Positions 43,124 through 53,465 are shown, counted from the stretch's first letter. The stretch: DNA of 64,000 nucleotides from Facklamia languida CCUG 37842 (GCF_000245795.1 NZ_JH601133.1:1133387-1197386), one strand, 5' to 3'. Notes: generated from the sequence alone by a model not told the origin. Numbers and translations: made by a program.

Positions 43124-43159
<36 letters not shown>

Positions 43160-43174
43160 TCATTTGCGTGGATA

Positions 43175-43216
43175 TTTGTCAGCATAATTGACAAAATCCG
43201 ATAATGTAAGTAAAAT
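43175..43216 (+). promoter_or_regulatory. Promoter and operator of the intact cadD
   Basis: TTGACA (43188-43193), 17 bases, TAAAAT (43211-43216). A perfect inverted repeat TTTGTCA-N7-TGACAAA (43175-43195) overlaps the -35 box, the usual place for a metal-responsive repressor. No cadC/cadX gene is adjacent, so the regulator would be encoded elsewhere. Confidence 0.7.
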
Positions 43217-43230
43217 TTTAGTAGTATTTT

Positions 43231-43336
<106 letters not shown>

Positions 43337-43347
43337 ATATTTTGAAG

Positions 43348-43962
<615 letters not shown>

Positions 43963-43991
43963 TAATCTATTTTTATATGGTTCTATAATTT

Positions 43992-44036
43992 ATAGGGTTG
44001 ATGGAAGAAAAATTCTTCTATCAACCCTATTTTTGA
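43992..44036 (+). terminator. Terminator of cadD
   Basis: ATAGGGTTGAT and ATCAACCCTAT form an 11-base stem with a GAAGAA/TTCTTC extension, followed by five T. Confidence 0.88.
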
Positions 44037-44423
44037 ATACACAAAAACACAGAAGTCCGATATATCTAAAGTGCTAACAAAAAACAGAAAAGACTCTGTG
44101 CATGACTAATGATATAAGACGTCTCCTTAATATAAAAGACCCTAATATACATTTTTCTCCAGATTTTTAGAGCGTATAAAACGAATCGATGTTGAGAGTG
44201 AAAAGTTATTAGTATTTGACACATTAATTAATAAGTTATAAAACATAAACACGTTTGCAGATTAGCTAAATGCAATAGACTAATTATATGAAGTCAACAG
44301 TAAAATAACAAATGACAATTAAATAATAATAAGTATGGCAAACAAGCCTAATTAAATTAGGTAAATTTAAATAATGAGTATTTAATTCTGAGCATTAAAT
44401 TTAAAATTAGTTTTTTAACAACA
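44037..44423. other. Intergenic, no gene seen
   Basis: AT-rich sequence between the cadmium and arsenic genes with many stops in all frames. Confidence 0.45.
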
Positions 44424-44452
44424 TTGACAAGCATCGATATGGGGTGTATACT
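44424..44452 (+). promoter_or_regulatory. Promoter of the arsenic operon
   Basis: TTGACA (44424-44429), a 17-base spacer, TATACT (44447-44452): near-consensus. ATCGATA occurs inside the spacer and again at about 44475, a possible ArsR half-site pair. Confidence 0.75.
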
Positions 44453-44522
44453 AAATACGAAATCGAAACTTATCGATATCATTGAAGTGTATCTATATAT
44501 CAAATAAAGAAAGGAGGGAATT

Positions 44523-44843
44523 ATGAAAAGATCATATGCAGTGTTCACGCCTATATTCAAGGTTTTGTCTGATGAAACCAGGCTAAAAATAATTGATATG
44601 CTCTCATGTGGCGAGATTTGTGCCTGTGATATTTTGGATGGTTTGAGTATTTCTCAATCAACCCTAAGCTATCACATGAAAAACTTAACGGATTCAGGCC
44701 TTGTTAACGGAAGAAGAGATGGGGCTTGGGTGAGATATACTCTAAACCTTGAAAGAATAGGAGAGGTTAAAGACTTCCTAGATTATATTACTGAAGATAA
44801 AGAAGACTGTATTTGTAAAAAATGTAAGGAAAAGTTAGAGTAG
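44523..44843 (+). CDS. arsR: ArsR-family arsenite-responsive repressor
   Basis: 106 residues. Winged-helix core FKVLSDETRLKIIDMLSCGE, ISQSTLSYHMKNLTDSGLV, RDGAWVRYTLN. The As(III)-binding cysteines are in C-G-E-I-C-A-C-D, the position of the ELCVCDL motif in ArsR. A C-terminal C-I-C-K-K-C adds three cysteines. AAGGAGGG precedes the ATG. It heads the operon with the ACR3 pump. Confidence 0.93.
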   Translation: MKRSYAVFTPIFKVLSDETRLKIIDMLSCGEICACDILDGLSISQSTLSYHMKNLTDSGLVNGRRDGAWVRYTLNLERIGEVKDFLDYITEDKEDCICKKCKEKLE

Positions 44844-44956
44844 AACAAGAAAAGCAGTGGATTAAGACAATAGATGAAACATCTCAATCTAACACAGCTC
44901 TTGTTGAGTGGATGCCAGAGGATTTAAAAGAAGACAATTTAAAAGACCTATTATAA
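44838..44956 (+). pseudogene. 3' fragment between arsR and acr3 (possible arsA end)
   Basis: About 38 codons, reading IDETSQSNTALVEWMPEDLK and E-D-N-L-K-D-L-L stop. The phrase N-T-A-L-V-E-W resembles ends of ArsA ATPases. If so, arsD and most of arsA were lost by deletion joining arsR to the arsA tail. The identification is tentative. Confidence 0.4.
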
Positions 44957-44987
44957 GAATAGGCAGATAAATAAAGAGGTGAAATTG

Positions 44988-46046
44988 GTGAAAGAAACAA
45001 ACGATAAAATTAGTTTTTTTGAAAGATATTTAAGTATATGGGTTTTGCTCTGTATGGCTGCAGGTATTTTTATTGCTAAATTTATGCCATCTGTCCAATC
45101 TTTCTTACAGTCAATGGAATTTAAGGGTCAAAACATAATCTTAACAGTTTTAATGTGGCTTATGATATACCCTATGATGGTTAAAATAGACTTTAATTCA
45201 CTAAAAAATGTAGGAAAAAATCCCCAAGGTATAATTATTTCTACAATAGCAAGCTGGGCAATCAAACCATTTTTAATGTTTGGTCTGGCTACACTTTTCT
45301 TCCATTATGTATTTAGCCAGTTAATACCTGTTGATCTTGCCAATGATTTTGTTATAGGTGCAGTACTCTTAGGTACAGCCCCATGTACAGCCATGGTCTT
45401 TGTGTGGAGCAGTCTTACCAATGGAGACCCAGCGCAAACCCTTGTACAGGTATCGGTAAATGACATCTTGATACTCTTCCTATTTGTACCACTTGTACAG
45501 ATCCTTTTAGGTTTAAAGGGAATAAGTCTACCAGCAGATGTTCTCTTAATGTCATTAATACTTTTTGTTCTTATTCCTTTAGTGGCCGGCTTTTTATCAA
45601 GATACTTCATAATAAAAAATAAGGGAGAAGAATACCTGGAAAATAACTTTATTAAAAAGTTTGACGGAGTAACTACTATAGGACTTCTTCTTACCCTCAT
45701 TATTATATTTACTTTCCAAGGAGATATGATAGTAGAACACCCACTTTATGTAGCTTTAATAGCAGTTCCACTAATACTTCAAAATGTGATTTCATTCTCT
45801 CTAACATATTTTGTAAGTAAATTAAGGAAACTACCTCATGAGATAGCAGCGCCTTGTTCTTTAATAGCAGCATCTGACTTTTTTGAACTTTCAGTGGCTG
45901 TAGGCATAGCCCTATTTGGTGTAGATTCTCCTGTTGTTCTTGCATCAACTGTCGGGGTTCTTACAGAAGTTCCCGTAATGCTACTTTTAGTAAGGATAGT
46001 TAATAATACAAAAAGCTCCTTCCCAAGCCTTGAAAGAACTAAATAA
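44988..46046 (+). CDS. acr3: ACR3-family arsenite exporter
   Basis: 352 residues from a GTG behind AAAGAGGTG, with ten membrane helices. The conserved thiolate lies in LGTAPCTAMVFVWSSLTNGD (Cys about 132), and the second half contains PHEIAAPCSLIAASDFFELS, ending with VLTEVPVMLLLV. These are the ACR3 (BASS superfamily) hallmarks; the pump extrudes As(OH)3 by proton motive force. arsR upstream supports an arsenic role. Confidence 0.95.
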   Translation: MKETNDKISFFERYLSIWVLLCMAAGIFIAKFMPSVQSFLQSMEFKGQNIILTVLMWLMIYPMMVKIDFNSLKNVGKNPQGIIISTIASWAIKPFLMFGLATLFFHYVFSQLIPVDLANDFVIGAVLLGTAPCTAMVFVWSSLTNGDPAQTLVQVSVNDILILFLFVPLVQILLGLKGISLPADVLLMSLILFVLIPLVAGFLSRYFIIKNKGEEYLENNFIKKFDGVTTIGLLLTLIIIFTFQGDMIVEHPLYVALIAVPLILQNVISFSLTYFVSKLRKLPHEIAAPCSLIAASDFFELSVAVGIALFGVDSPVVLASTVGVLTEVPVMLLLVRIVNNTKSSFPSLERTK

Positions 46047-46150
46047 AGTTAAAACATTAGGAAAAAGTGCGACTATAAAATTAGTTGCACTTTTTGTGTT
46101 TTATTGTACTGTAGCGTTACAATTGATGTGAGAACAATTAAATAAAAAAA

Positions 46151-46205
46151 GCGTAAATTTTAAGTATAAGTTAGCCAGGTGGCTAACTTATACTTGAAAT
46201 TTACG
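46151..46205. repeat. Long perfect palindrome, possible element scar or terminator
   Basis: GTAAATTTTAAGTATAAGTT plus AGCC pairs with its complement ending at 46205 (GGCTAACTTATACTTGAAAT). The arm AAGTATAAGTTAGCCA recurs singly at about 58427-58442. It may be abutted ends of a lost IS. Confidence 0.6.
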
Positions 46206-46224
46206 TAATTATAAAATTGATTAT

Positions 46225-46454
46225 TAGATTAACAATGAAGTTTTAAAAGAAGCAATAGAAAGAACTTCAAACAAAAGAGGAAGTCAGGAGATAACGAAAG
46301 ACTATAAGGAAATAATCGAGACATAAAAGAAGATTCATAACTAAGATCCTTTTGGGGAATATATCTCAGCGAAAATAAGTATATTGGAGATTTGACTTTT
46401 GATAAGGTTATTGATGTGGTATCAATTTTATCAAATAAGATTAATGAGATGTAA
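46225..46454 (+). pseudogene. AbiEii-type nucleotidyltransferase toxin, C-terminal remnant
   Basis: Reads NEVLKEAIERTSNKRGSQEI, T-K-D-Y-K-E-I-I-E, then after a stop WGIYLSENKYIGDLTFDKVI and D-V-V-S-I-L-S-N-K-I. This fits the C-terminus of AbiEii/DUF1814 toxins (F-x-E-A-I-x-x-T-F-x-x-R-G, then W-x-x-Y). The catalytic half is missing. Confidence 0.5.
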
Positions 46455-46568
46455 TTTAACAGACACTGTCTGGGAAATCATAGACAAGAAATATTAAGTA
46501 TGAGAAGTGGAATCATTCTACTTCTTTTTTTAATGTCAATTATATAAAAAACAATCAAAATATGTAAA

Positions 46569-46617
46569 TGTCAACCGAAAAATGGTCCACATTTATTATC
46601 GAAAAGTGGTCCACATA
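46569..46617. repeat. IS21-type terminal repeats
   Basis: TGTCAACCGAAAAATGGTCC and a second CGAAAAGTGGTCCACA within 50 bases: the multiple end repeats of IS21-family elements. Confidence 0.65.
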
Positions 46618-46675
46618 TAGTAAAAAATTAATCCACATCGCCTTTCCCCCTAGGGAAAAGGCGTTTTAAATATAT

Positions 46676-46880
46676 TTTATATATTTTTTGACCACTTTAC
46701 TGTATCTTCCATCCGATAACTTTTCTCCCTAGACATATCCATAATATGGGCCCTATGAGCAAGTCTATCAACGATAGCCCCAGTAAGAATAGAATCTTTA
46801 AAAACCTACTCCCATCTTTCAAAGTTCAAATTCATTGTTAAAATTATTGATTCCTTATCAATTATAGATGATAAGAGTTT
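46676..46880 (-). pseudogene. IS21-family istB remnant
   Basis: Minus-strand codons IILTMNLNFERWE, stop, VFKDSILTGAIVDRLAHRAH, then IMDMSREKSYRMEDTVKWSK. This is the C-terminus of IstB, the ATPase helper of IS21 transposition, with an in-frame stop. istA is absent. Confidence 0.82.
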
Positions 46881-47072
46881 AAGGAATCTCACATCCTATC
46901 TTATCAAATGAAACATAATCAGGCTTTGAGGTGAATTTACGTGAAGAGCAATGCTAAAGCTTAAAAAATACCTATCTAACAAAGGTGAATTTTTATTTTT
47001 ATCATATTATGTAGATGGATGTAAATGAATATTATTTTTAAGTATATGTTATTTTTAATTGCTTCATTTCAT

Positions 47073-47123
47073 ATTGACTGGATCGGTCAATTTTAATATA
47101 CTCTAAATGACCAGTTGGGTCAT
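47073..47123 (+). promoter_or_regulatory. Promoter with two TetR operators
   Basis: TTGACT (47074-47079), a 17-base spacer and TATACT (47097-47102). Two similar palindromes lie here: ATTGACtggatcgGTCAAT (47073-47091) over -35 and ATGACCagttgGGTCAT (47107-47123) over the start point. Both carry GACC/GGTC half sites, as expected for the TetR protein encoded next. Confidence 0.75.
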
Positions 47124-47145
47124 CGGTTTATAAAGAAAGGTGGTT

Positions 47146-47772
47146 TTGATCATTTATTCAAAATTTAATAACTTAAAACCAGAAAAACAAAAGCAAATTA
47201 TTAACGCAGCTATAAAAGAATTTGTTCGAAATGGTTTTGAAAAAGCATCTACTAACGAAATTGTAAAAAGAGCTAATATTTCAAAAGGCTCGCTGTTTAA
47301 CTATTTTAACAGTAAAAAGGATCTTTACTTGTACTTGATTGAGTATAGTAGTAAAGCAATCGTGAATCTAAATGAAGAAATTGATTTGTCTGAAACTGAT
47401 TTATTTAAAAGAATCGAAAGAGTTGCTTTACAAAAGTTCTATGTTCAACAAAAGTACCCACAGGCATTTGAATTCTTGGCATCAACTAAACAAGAGGAGT
47501 CTGTAGAAGTAAAGGATATCATTAAACAAAGGCTCAATCCAATCTATAATCAAGCCATAATTAAATTATATAAAGACATTGATTACTCTAAATTCAGAGA
47601 AGGAGTTGATATTGAAAAAGCAATTGAGATTTTGAATTGGACGATGTTTGGTGTAGGAGAGAAAGGACTAAAGGAATTGTTTACCTTTGATGATATTGGT
47701 AGATTTGGAGAGAAATATCTAGAAGAGTGGAACGTTTATGCCGAATTACTGAAATACAGCTTTTATAAATAA
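47146..47772 (+). CDS. TetR-family regulator of the ABC exporter
   Basis: 208 residues from a TTG at 47146 behind AAGAAAGG; a GTG six bases earlier is possible. The DNA-binding part is QIINAAIKEFVRNGFEKAST, NEIVKRANISKGSLFNYF. The large C-terminal ligand domain is helical. The gene directly precedes the ATPase-permease pair and has two operators in its promoter, so autoregulation plus control of the exporter is likely. Confidence 0.92.
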   Translation: MIIYSKFNNLKPEKQKQIINAAIKEFVRNGFEKASTNEIVKRANISKGSLFNYFNSKKDLYLYLIEYSSKAIVNLNEEIDLSETDLFKRIERVALQKFYVQQKYPQAFEFLASTKQEESVEVKDIIKQRLNPIYNQAIIKLYKDIDYSKFREGVDIEKAIEILNWTMFGVGEKGLKELFTFDDIGRFGEKYLEEWNVYAELLKYSFYK

Positions 47773-47856
47773 AACTAAATTAAAGGTGTATTGAAATGAA
47801 AATATAATAGCTTTAGATTTTTATCTAAAAAAATTTTAAAGGAGTGTGTCTATATT

Positions 47857-48738
47857 ATGACCGATATAGTAAAAGTACAAGGATTACAAAAAAAGTTTGG
47901 TAAATTTCAAGCATTGCGTGACGTTTCGTTCACGATAAAATCGGGGGAAGTGGTTGGGTTTATTGGTCCTAATGGTGCTGGAAAATCTACAACTATTCGT
48001 GCCCTATTAGGAATTATAAAACGTGATGCTGGTATTGCCGAGATATTCGGTAAGGATGTTTGGAAGGATAGCCTTGAAATTCATAAGCGAATTTCTTATG
48101 TCCCTGGAGATGTTGCCCTTTGGGAATCTTTAACGGGAGGAGAAATTATCGATCTCTTCATTAAATTACATGGTAGTGGAGATAAAGAAAAGCGCGATTA
48201 TTTAATTAAACGTTTTGAATTAGACCCTAAGAAAAAAGCCAAAGGGTATTCAAAAGGAAATCGTCAAAAAGTTGGATTGATTGCAGCATTATCTGTTGAT
48301 TCTGATTTATATATTTTTGATGAACCAACATCTGGTCTTGATCCTCTAATGGAACAAGTTTTCCAAGAAGAAGTTGAAAAAATTAAAGCATCTGGTAAAG
48401 CTATTTTATTGTCCTCCCATATTTTAAGTGAGGTAGAACGATTAGCAGATAAGGTTGTAATTATACGCCAAGGTGAAATTGTTGAAACTGGAACCCTTGA
48501 TGAATTACGACATTTAACTAGGTCTACTGTCACTTTAGTGACAAGTGGAGACGTATCAAAAATGGCTTTTGTAGATGGAGTACATGATTTTGTTCAAAAT
48601 GATAGCCAAGCAACATTCTCTGTCGATAATCAATATCTCAATAGTATTTTAATTGAAGCTAGCAAATTAGGTGTCACAAGGTTTGAATCTATACCGCCAA
48701 CACTTGAAGATTTGTTTATGCGTCATTATGAAAGCTAA
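47857..48738 (+). CDS. ABC exporter ATP-binding protein (NarA-like)
   Basis: 293 residues. Walker A is GPNGAGKST, the signature segment is YSKGNRQKVGLIAALSVD and Walker B is LYIFDEPTSGLDPL; H-loop SSHILSEV. With the TetR gene before and a 12-helix ABC-2 permease after, the order matches the narAB operon for polyether ionophore (narasin, salinomycin) resistance in enterococci. That match is from memory of gene order and family and needs a direct alignment. Confidence 0.92.
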   Translation: MTDIVKVQGLQKKFGKFQALRDVSFTIKSGEVVGFIGPNGAGKSTTIRALLGIIKRDAGIAEIFGKDVWKDSLEIHKRISYVPGDVALWESLTGGEIIDLFIKLHGSGDKEKRDYLIKRFELDPKKKAKGYSKGNRQKVGLIAALSVDSDLYIFDEPTSGLDPLMEQVFQEEVEKIKASGKAILLSSHILSEVERLADKVVIIRQGEIVETGTLDELRHLTRSTVTLVTSGDVSKMAFVDGVHDFVQNDSQATFSVDNQYLNSILIEASKLGVTRFESIPPTLEDLFMRHYES

Positions 48739-48763
48739 ACCGTGGGAAGGTGGAAAAATTATT

Positions 48764-50377
48764 ATGAAAGAAAAATTTGCTCGTTGGGACACATTATTTT
48801 TACAGTATTTAAAACGAGATTGGAAAAAAAATATTATATGGGTATTGGGACTTGGCATGTTTTCGGCTGGATTTGTTCCAGCTTTCAAAGAAATAGCAAA
48901 AGGGCAAGGTTTAGTCGGAATGTTCGAAACTTTGCAAAACCCTGCAATGATATCTATGGTAGGGCCGACTCCAGTTGAAACAGGAGCTGATTATACCTTA
49001 GGAGCAATGTATGCACATGAAATGTTGTTGTTTTGTGGTTTGTTTGCGATGATAATGTCTATTTTACACGTGATAGGTCATACTCGTAAAGAAGAAGATC
49101 TTGGCCTTACTGAGCTACTGCGTTCCTTTCAAATAGGTCGTCAAGCAAATTCTCTTGCAGCAATAGCAGAGATAGTCTTTATCAATGGTATACTAGCACT
49201 TTTTATTGCAGGAGTAATGATAAGTTTCGGTGCCGATACGATTTCTATTTTTGGTTCCGTGTTATACGGGGCATCAATTGGAATGGCAGGGATTATTGGT
49301 GCTGCGATTGCTCTAATAATGGCACAAATTATGCCCACGTCATCGGCTGCAACAGGATCATCATTAGGAATTGTAGGATTACTATACATTGTTCGTGCTG
49401 GAACAGATGTCTCCAATGTTGACTTATCTATGATGAATCCTTTGGGCTGGACATATTTAACTTTTCCTTTTACAGATAATAATTGGTTTCCACTTATTTT
49501 CGCTTTAATTTTCAGTATAATAGTGGTGTTCATAGCTTTTTCACTTGAAGGTGGCCGCGATATGGGGGCTGGATATTTACCGCAAAGAGAAGGGCGTGAA
49601 AGTGCAAAGCAGTCTTTGCTGTCCGTCCGAGGATTATTTATAAATATTAATAAAGGTGTCATTATTAGTTGGTTAATCGCATATATTGTTATGGGTGCTG
49701 CCTATGGTTCGATTTATGGAGATATGCAGACATTCCTAGAAAGTAATGAAATGATGAAACAAATGTTTTCTCATACAGGATTTTCTATTGAAGAATCATT
49801 CACAGGCACAGTTATGATGGTTTTGATTGGTTTAGTTTCCATTCTACCAATTGCGATTGTAAATAAACTCTTTTCTGAAGAAAGACGATTACACTTAAGT
49901 CAGATTTATGCAACAAAAGTAACCCGCAGTCAATTATATTGGACTAGTATAGGATTATCGATATTAAGCGGATTATTAGGAGTTTTATTAGCAGCAGGTA
50001 GTCTTGGAGGTACTGCTATCTCTGCGATGGGGAATAGCGGAGAGATGGATATAGTTGACTTTTTTGCTGCTGGCTTTAACCTTTTCCCTACTGTTTTATT
50101 CTTTATAGGTCTGGCAGCGTTAGCTCTTGGATGGGCACCGAAACTAGGTAAAATAGTGTATATTTATCTTACATTCTCTTTTTTATTAAATTATTTTAGC
50201 GGCTTAATAGACCTCCCGGAATGGTTTTTAAATACTGCTATACAAAGTTGGATGCCTCAAATGCCAATGGATGATTTTGAAGCATCAGTTTTTCTTACAG
50301 TTACTATAATTAGCATTGCTTTAATAGTAATAGGTTTCTTGGGGTATAGTAGAAGGGATATGAATGAAGGAGCTTAA
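48764..50377 (+). CDS. ABC exporter permease of polyketide-antibiotic type (NarB-like)
   Basis: 537 residues from the ATG at 48764 behind GGTGG; the frame begins earlier but overlaps the ATPase gene. About twelve membrane helices in two halves. The loop GHTRKEEDLGLTELLRSFQI and its second-half counterpart NKLFSEERRLHLSQIYATKV are the paired cytoplasmic motifs of the tetronasin/polyketide exporter family. It follows the ATPase gene by 25 bases. Likely substrate: a polyether or polyketide antibiotic. Confidence 0.9.
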   Translation: MKEKFARWDTLFLQYLKRDWKKNIIWVLGLGMFSAGFVPAFKEIAKGQGLVGMFETLQNPAMISMVGPTPVETGADYTLGAMYAHEMLLFCGLFAMIMSILHVIGHTRKEEDLGLTELLRSFQIGRQANSLAAIAEIVFINGILALFIAGVMISFGADTISIFGSVLYGASIGMAGIIGAAIALIMAQIMPTSSAATGSSLGIVGLLYIVRAGTDVSNVDLSMMNPLGWTYLTFPFTDNNWFPLIFALIFSIIVVFIAFSLEGGRDMGAGYLPQREGRESAKQSLLSVRGLFININKGVIISWLIAYIVMGAAYGSIYGDMQTFLESNEMMKQMFSHTGFSIEESFTGTVMMVLIGLVSILPIAIVNKLFSEERRLHLSQIYATKVTRSQLYWTSIGLSILSGLLGVLLAAGSLGGTAISAMGNSGEMDIVDFFAAGFNLFPTVLFFIGLAALALGWAPKLGKIVYIYLTFSFLLNYFSGLIDLPEWFLNTAIQSWMPQMPMDDFEASVFLTVTIISIALIVIGFLGYSRRDMNEGA

Positions 50378-50621
50378 ATTGATTGAATAGTAAATAGTGT
50401 AATCTAATGATTTAAATTCTTGTGTTGTAGGTTTTAACATTAGTCGATGAAAGCAATTAAATTTTATTATTACAGTTTCATATATTTGATAAGGATAGAA
50501 GTATTCTAAACTAGAATTATATTTCGATTCTTTTGGCGACCATTAGAAAGCTAGTCGTTATGTTCCCATATACAACAGTTTCGCTAAAAATCATAAATAC
50601 ATCAATTCTATCAACTCGTCC
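50378..50621. other. Spacer after the exporter, no gene
   Basis: AT-rich, stops in all frames, leading into repeat cluster R10-R11. Confidence 0.4.
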
Positions 50622-50672
50622 CATGTTGAGACATGCGCTGTCTTAACGAAGTCGAGCGCAAGCGAAGACTAA
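50622..50672 (+). repeat. rlmD-tail repeat R10
   Basis: Encodes H-V-E-T-C-A-V-L-T-K-S-S-A-S-E-D and a TAA stop. Confidence 0.72.
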
Positions 50673-50923
50673 GTTTAGACGCGCAGTCGGTCTGCGACGA
50701 TAGGAGCAGAGCTTCCTTATGTCTCACTTATCAAGGAGCGAAGCGACGCAGACAATCGACGTTCCGACCATGCACGGAATTCCCAAGAACGACGAACAAA
50801 GTGAGGAAGTGATTGGTTGAGTTCGGCTGCCAAGGCCGTGTCCTCTAATCGAAACAAACGCAAGTGAAGACTAAGTTTAGACGCACAGTTGGTCTGCGAC
50901 GGTAGGAGCAGAGCTTCCGAATG
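50673..50923 (+). repeat. Tandem rlmD-tail units R10b-R11
   Basis: GGTCTGCGACGATAGGAGCA (near 50691) is repeated at about 50890, and L-M-S-H-L-S-R-S-E-A (from about 50717) and A-K-A-V-S-S-N-R-N-K (from about 50829) are further tail-like reads. The whole block aligns with 42145-42345, including GAACGACGAACAAAGTGAGG. Confidence 0.65.
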
Positions 50924-51317
50924 GTAAGGAATTATTCCATAAATATCATTTTATAAAAAATGACAAACACTTTAATGACATTAAAAATTAATTTTAACGA
51001 TGTAAAACCAACTTCAAAGCATGTCCGTTGTGGAATTGTTTCTAAATAGATTGAATGATGTAACTTTATATCGTACAACATAGCGTAAAATATCTTGTGT
51101 AACCCCTAAGTCTTCCTCGAAAAGGATCCCTCAAACAAAAGGTATATATATTCTTGCATGCAGACAGAACGACTTGATTGACTTCGTCAGCACTCGTTTT
51201 ATTTGGAGGGTGTGGCTTGGAGGTAAAAGATATTTTAAGGAAGACTCATTCTAAACCATCTAAATAAGGGAAAATATTTACTTAGAAACTTAAAGGCATT
51301 TTAATTAAAATAAAACG
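50924..51317. other. Non-coding stretch before the Fic gene
   Basis: No supported frame; mostly AT-rich, stops in every frame. Confidence 0.4.
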
Positions 51318-51346
51318 TTGTATTTTTAACTTAAAACAGATATAAT
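51318..51346 (+). promoter_or_regulatory. Promoter of the Fic gene
   Basis: TTGTAT (51318-51323), 17 bases, TATAAT (51341-51346). Confidence 0.6.
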
Positions 51347-51386
51347 TTCAATGAGTAAAAATTATTTAACTTAGGAGCAATTTTAT

Positions 51387-52535
51387 ATGCGATTAGAAAA
51401 TAATAGAGCGGGAAAATTAATAAGAATGCCAAGTGATTATGAATGCTTTATCCCCAATAATTTGAAAGATATTGATATAAATATTGATGAAGACACAAAT
51501 AGGCTAATTAAAAAAGCCTATTTATTTTTGGGTAGATTAGATGGAATGGCCATTACTTTACCAGATATTGATTTGTTTGTATCTATGTATGTACAGAAGG
51601 AGGCTGTAATAAGTTCTCAAATAGAGGGTACACAAGCCTCTCTTGTTGACGTACTTCAAAAAGATAGAGCGAATGAAAAAATGAAGGAAACAGAAGAAAT
51701 TGTAAATTATATTAAGGCGACAAATTACGCCTTTGATAGATTAAAAGACATACCATTAAGTATGCGGTTAATCCGAGAAACTCATAAAGTCCTATTATCT
51801 AATGTTAGAGGTGAAGAGAAAATGCCAGGGGAACTTAGAAAGTCTCAAAACTGGATTGGTCCCTCTGGTTCAACAATAAAAACTGCAAGTTTTATACCAC
51901 CAGCCCCCCATGAAATGGATAGAAGTTTGAGTGATTTAGAAAAATATATCCATGGTGAGAATGGAATTGATGACTTAATTAAAATTGCACTAGTGCATTA
52001 TCAATTTGAAACGATTCACCCATTCTTAGATGGAAATGGAAGAATGGGAAGACTATTAATAATCCTGTATTTGCAAGAGAAAGGGCTTATTGAATACCCG
52101 ATACTCTATCTAAGCTATTTCTTCAAAAAGAATCGAAGCAAGTATTATGAATTACTAAACAATGTGCGATTTAAGGGCGAGTTTGAGGGTTGGATCAAAT
52201 TTTTCATAGAAGGAATGTGTGAAATATCAGAGGATTCAATTAAATCAATTCAAGCGATAGTTCAGTTAAAATCCAAAGATACAGAAAAAATCCGTAGCGT
52301 TACAAAAGCTAATGTATCCTCTCTTTTAACTATTTATGATTATTTGTTAAAACATCCATTTGTGGAAGCTAAAGATATTCAAAATTTATTAGATCTCAGC
52401 ACACCGACAGTCAATAAGCTGATTGCATCACTAATAGAAATCGGAATATTAGAACTGGTAGAAGAAAAACAAAGATATAGACAATATGTGTACAGGGAAT
52501 ATGTAGATATACTTTCTGAAGGAACTTCTCTATAA
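51387..52535 (+). CDS. Fic-domain AMP-transferase with winged-helix C-terminus
   Basis: 382 residues. The catalytic loop is HPFLDGNGRMGRLL (about residues 211-224), with the active-site His and the G-N-G-R phosphate-binding part intact. An N-terminal inhibitory helix has the motif SSQIEGT (about 76-82), matching (S/T)xxxE(G/N), so this is a class II Fic protein that represses itself. The C-terminal 70 residues look like a winged helix (VEAKDIQNLLDLSTPTVNKL). Such proteins AMPylate targets; which target is unknown. AGGAGCAATTTTAT precedes the ATG. Confidence 0.93.
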   Translation: MRLENNRAGKLIRMPSDYECFIPNNLKDIDINIDEDTNRLIKKAYLFLGRLDGMAITLPDIDLFVSMYVQKEAVISSQIEGTQASLVDVLQKDRANEKMKETEEIVNYIKATNYAFDRLKDIPLSMRLIRETHKVLLSNVRGEEKMPGELRKSQNWIGPSGSTIKTASFIPPAPHEMDRSLSDLEKYIHGENGIDDLIKIALVHYQFETIHPFLDGNGRMGRLLIILYLQEKGLIEYPILYLSYFFKKNRSKYYELLNNVRFKGEFEGWIKFFIEGMCEISEDSIKSIQAIVQLKSKDTEKIRSVTKANVSSLLTIYDYLLKHPFVEAKDIQNLLDLSTPTVNKLIASLIEIGILELVEEKQRYRQYVYREYVDILSEGTSL

Positions 52536-52862
52536 CTTAATGAAGATAATTAAATGAGTGGAGGGCTTTCTTTAGAGCTGAAAGATTTTATCATTTAGTT
52601 TCTAACATTAAGGATAGAGTGTCCTGCCCATGTACGAATTGCCCAAAAATTACGGTGCTGTAGCTGTTTGAATGAATTGAGTTGCAGGTAAATTATTCGG
52701 AAGGTAGCGTCGTTTAAAGTAAGGAAAAAAGTCATTACGGAGACCTATGCAATATTTCAAACCTCTTTGAGTGAAGGGAATTACAGAGATGACATGCCAA
52801 GCAAAGCGTAGAAGCTGTCGTTGATCAAGGAAGGTAGCGATGAAGAGAAGCGGTAACAGCGA
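52536..52862. other. Worn repeat region after the Fic gene
   Basis: Contains a degenerate V-E-A-V-V read at about 52811 and the shared block AGCGGTAACAGCGAACTGCT before R12. No gene. Confidence 0.45.
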
Positions 52863-52898
52863 ACTGCTGAGGCGGTGGTATTGAGTACTAAAATTTAG
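52863..52898 (+). repeat. rlmD-tail repeat R12
   Basis: Encodes T-A-E-A-V-V-L-S-T-K-I and a TAG stop; last recognisable copy toward the right. Confidence 0.65.
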
Positions 52899-52940
52899 AA
52901 CGTTTATTTATTAGATGCAATAGCGTAAGGGGAGAGAAAA

Positions 52941-53465
52941 ATGGAATTACAAACAGAACGCCTATATATTCGTCCATTTAATAAAAATGATCTTGACGAC
53001 ACTTATGAAATTTACTCAAATGATGATGTATGTAAGTATTTGTTAGAAGATGCTTGGGATACTGGTAATAAACAAATTGAATTCAGTAAAAAACTAGATA
53101 ACAACAAACTAAACGAAGATTCCCCCCTCAATTTAGCTATTGTCTTAAATGAGAAGGTAATAGGAGATATTTCTGTTTGGTACACAGATATGAAAGAGAC
53201 AGTAGAGATTGGATTTGTTTTTAATCCAGAATATGCTAAGAAAGGTTATGCAAAAGAATCAGTTCAAGCTGTCATAAAAAATCTGTTTGATGAATATAAA
53301 GTTCATAGAATTCAAGCAAATCTGGATGCTCGAAATACCTCGTCTGCTAAATTGTGTAAGAATCTTGGTATGAGACTGGAAGCTCATTTTATTAAAGACT
53401 ATTGGAATAAGGGTGAATGGACAGACAGCTATGTCTATGGGATGCTCATTGATGATTTAAAATAA
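52941..53465 (+). CDS. GNAT acetyltransferase (RimJ/RimL type)
   Basis: 174 residues. TERLYIRPFNKNDLDDTYEI opens the family; motif A with the acetyl-CoA loop is EIGFVFNPEYAKKGYAKESV, and motif B is RIQANLDARNTSSAKLCKNL with GMRLEAHF. GGGGAGAG precedes the ATG. Relatives acetylate N-termini of ribosomal proteins or small amines, and some aminoglycosides. Nothing here decides. Confidence 0.92.
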   Translation: MELQTERLYIRPFNKNDLDDTYEIYSNDDVCKYLLEDAWDTGNKQIEFSKKLDNNKLNEDSPLNLAIVLNEKVIGDISVWYTDMKETVEIGFVFNPEYAKKGYAKESVQAVIKNLFDEYKVHRIQANLDARNTSSAKLCKNLGMRLEAHFIKDYWNKGEWTDSYVYGMLIDDLK

